NCBI GenBank assembly: GCA_023388205.1
Contig: JAEWGS010000023.1
Coordinates: 1 to 13,710 of the forward strand
Direction of reading: 5' to 3'
Source of the DNA: Bacillota bacterium
GTDB lineage: Bacteria; Bacillota; Clostridia; Saccharofermentanales; Fastidiosipilaceae
DNA length: 13,710 nt
The notes beneath the pieces were generated by a model. That model saw only the letters and a list, made by a program, of their open reading frames with translations. It was not told the origin of the DNA and did not search any database. This document shows positions 11,962 through 13,710 of this stretch, piece after piece. The position numbers were made by a program, and so were the translations under genes. Each line of letters begins with the position of its first letter. The first letter of the stretch is position 1.

Positions 11962-13710
11962 TGCGTAAAATCTGCTTCGTAAGTGCCCGGACCGCCTTGA
12001 GCGCCAGAGCTGGCACCCGGATCGCCCGCCGCGCCGGCCTGTCCGTTAGGTGCAGCTTGCGCGTAGAGTTTTTCACTCAGCTTATAAAGCTGCTGGGTCG
12101 TCGACTCGGTCTTTTCTTTCATCCCCGCATAGTCTTTGGCTGAGATCTTCTCTTTGAGCGCAGCCACTTCTGCCTCAACAGTCGCCTTCTCTTCTGCAGA
12201 AACTTTGTCACCCAGATCTTTCAAAGCCTTTTCGATCTGGTAGACCACCGCGTTTGCATTGTTTTCTGTCTCAACTTCATCCTTGCGGCGCTTATCTTCT
12301 TCCGCGAACTGTTCCGCGTCTTTGACCGCACGATTAATCTCTTCTTCGCTGAGATTGCTGCTCGCCGTGATCGTAATCTTCTGCTCCTTGTTGGTGCCCA
12401 GATCCTTCGCGGAAACATTCACGATACCATTTGCGTCGATATCAAAGGTCACCTCAATCTGTGGCACACCACGCGGCGCCGGTGCAATCCCGTCCAAGAT
12501 AAAGCGGCCAAGGGACTTGTTGTCTTGAGCCATGCCACGCTCACCTTGCAAAACGTGCACATCCACTTGGGTCTGACCATCTGCCGCCGTCGAGAAAACC
12601 TGACTCTTTTTCGTCGGGATCGTCGTATTTTTCTCGATGATCTTCGTAAAGACCCCACCCATCGTTTCAATGCCGAGTGAAAGCGGCGTCACATCAAGCA
12701 GCAAGAGGCCTTTGACATCACCCGTCAAAACACCCGCTTGAATCGCGGCACCGATCGCAACACACTCATCCGGGTTGATCCCCTTAAAGGCATCCTTACC
12801 GAAGAAATTTTTCACCGCAGCTTGCACCGCAGGAATACGGGTTGAACCGCCCACCAAGAGGATTTTTTCAATATCCTGAACCTTGAGTCCAGAATCCTGC
12901 AAAGCCTGGCGCACAGGCTGCATCGTCGCTTCGACCAAATCCGCCGTCAGCTCATCGAACTTAGCACGAGTCAAAGTGAGGTTCAAATGCTTCGTGCCAG
13001 TCGCATCCGCCGTAATATAAGGCAGGTTGATGTTCGCGCTCGACAAACCCGACAACTCAATTTTGGCTTTTTCTGCCGCCTCTCTCAGACGTTGCATCGC
13101 CATTTTGTCGTTGTTCAGATCGAGGCCTTCTTCTTTTTTGAATTCAGCGACCATCCAGTCAATGATCTTCTGATCGAAGTCATCACCGCCCAAGCGGTTG
13201 TTTCCGTTCGTCGCCAAAACTTCAAAGACGCCCTCACCAATTTCCAAAATGGACACGTCGAAAGTCCCACCGCCCAAGTCAAAGACCAAGATTTTCTGAT
13301 CTTGCTCCTTATCCAAGCCATAGGCTAAAGAAGCCGCCGTCGGTTCGTTGATGATGCGCAGCACTTCGAGTCCTGCGATGCGACCCGCATCCTTGGTCGC
13401 CTGTCTTTGCGCGTCCGAGAAGTAGGCCGGAACCGTAATGACAGCCTGACTGACGGTCTCGCCAAGATAGGCTTCTGCGTCGGCCTTCAGCTTTTGCAAA
13501 ATCATCGCCGAGATTTCTTGCGGCGTATATGACTTGTCATCAATTTGAACTTTACGCGAGCTACCCATATCGCGCTTGATCGAAATGATCGTGTGTGCGG
13601 GATTCGTGACCGCCTGGCGCTTAGCGACCTGACCAATCAGACGCTCGCCACCTTTTGTAAAGGCCACCACCGACGGTGTCGTTCTCGCACCCTCGGGATT
13701 CGGAATGACC
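11946..13710 (-). CDS. dnaK: Molecular chaperone DnaK (Hsp70), N-terminus outside window
   Basis: ATP-driven chaperone that binds exposed hydrophobic segments with DnaJ and GrpE. The window holds 587 residues; the first readable ones are VIPNPEGARTTPSVVAF, so roughly 30 residues with the first phosphate loop are cut off by the right edge. Visible motifs are VPAYFSDAQRQATKDAG, INEPTAASLAYG, the second phosphate loop VFDLGGGTFDVS, LLVGGSTRIPAVQ and linker DVTPLSLGIETMGG, followed by the beta-substrate domain and helical lid. The tail is Gly/Ala/Gln-rich and keeps the EADF end in degraded form. The segment NPAHTIISIKRDMGSSRKV runs straight into YTPQEISA, without the roughly 25-residue insert of Gram-negative DnaKs, supporting a Firmicutes-type host. 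An in-frame GTG at 13670 is internal, not the start. Confidence 0.98.
   Translation of the reverse strand, partial: VIPNPEGARTTPSVVAFTKGGERLIGQVAKRQAVTNPAHTIISIKRDMGSSRKVQIDDKSYTPQEISAMILQKLKADAEAYLGETVSQAVITVPAYFSDAQRQATKDAGRIAGLEVLRIINEPTAASLAYGLDKEQDQKILVFDLGGGTFDVSILEIGEGVFEVLATNGNNRLGGDDFDQKIIDWMVAEFKKEEGLDLNNDKMAMQRLREAAEKAKIELSGLSSANINLPYITADATGTKHLNLTLTRAKFDELTADLVEATMQPVRQALQDSGLKVQDIEKILLVGGSTRIPAVQAAVKNFFGKDAFKGINPDECVAIGAAIQAGVLTGDVKGLLLLDVTPLSLGIETMGGVFTKIIEKNTTIPTKKSQVFSTAADGQTQVDVHVLQGERGMAQDNKSLGRFILDGIAPAPRGVPQIEVTFDIDANGIVNVSAKDLGTNKEQKITITASSNLSEEEINRAVKDAEQFAEEDKRRKDEVETENNANAVVYQIEKALKDLGDKVSAEEKATVEAEVAALKEKISAKDYAGMKEKTESTTQQLYKLSEKLYAQAAPNGQAGAAGDPGASSGAQGGPGTYEADFTQGDQQ

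Overview
The window is one strand-coherent stretch: every convincing gene lies on the minus strand, so transcription runs from the right end (13710) towards the left end (1). The content points to a Firmicutes/Clostridia-type bacterium. The heat-shock order is dnaK-dnaJ-prmA. The DnaK lacks the N-terminal-quadrant insert of Gram-negative DnaKs. The phosphofructokinase belongs to the GGNGS/PKTIDND clade I associate with Clostridia. The sugar ABC transporter is a Firmicutes-style CUT1 system with no ATPase of its own. The exact lineage cannot be named from this sequence. One complication is that none of the three solute-binding proteins has a lipobox cysteine, which is unusual for a one-membrane Gram-positive.

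Right part (9391-13710): dnaK (N-terminus outside the window), dnaJ and prmA (a long form with an acidic insert). They are separated by 106 and 139 bp gaps containing hairpins and a 14-bp tandem repeat, but no strong terminator.

Middle (5698-9390): a 524-bp non-coding stretch rich in small structures. It holds a 16-bp direct repeat flanking a 17-bp palindrome, an inverted repeat with 18-bp perfect arms, and eight degenerate 10-bp units in perfect phase. Next comes a 6-phosphofructokinase with a highly charged lysine-rich tail. It is followed, 84 bp further on, by a membrane-anchored protein with a YPP-repeat cytoplasmic region and an extracellular domain that resembles C39-like peptidases but seems to have lost its catalytic residues.

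Left part (1-5697): a carbohydrate-type ABC import operon, permease 1 - permease 2 - solute-binding protein A - solute-binding protein B. A and B are gap-free paralogues of 509 residues, about 83% identical by my hand alignment. A terminator separates them, part of an exact head-to-tail 31-bp duplication of the end of gene A, and a second terminator follows B. A third, unrelated-looking solute-binding protein starts at 201 and runs off the window. Its upstream region has a (TA)9 tract between possible -35 and -10 elements and shares a composite motif with the region upstream of the permease operon.

No tRNA, rRNA, CRISPR array or intact transposase was seen. The best candidates for something undescribed are the degenerate C39-like membrane protein next to the phosphofructokinase, the dinucleotide tract in a promoter region, and the repeat-rich 8867-9390 spacer.
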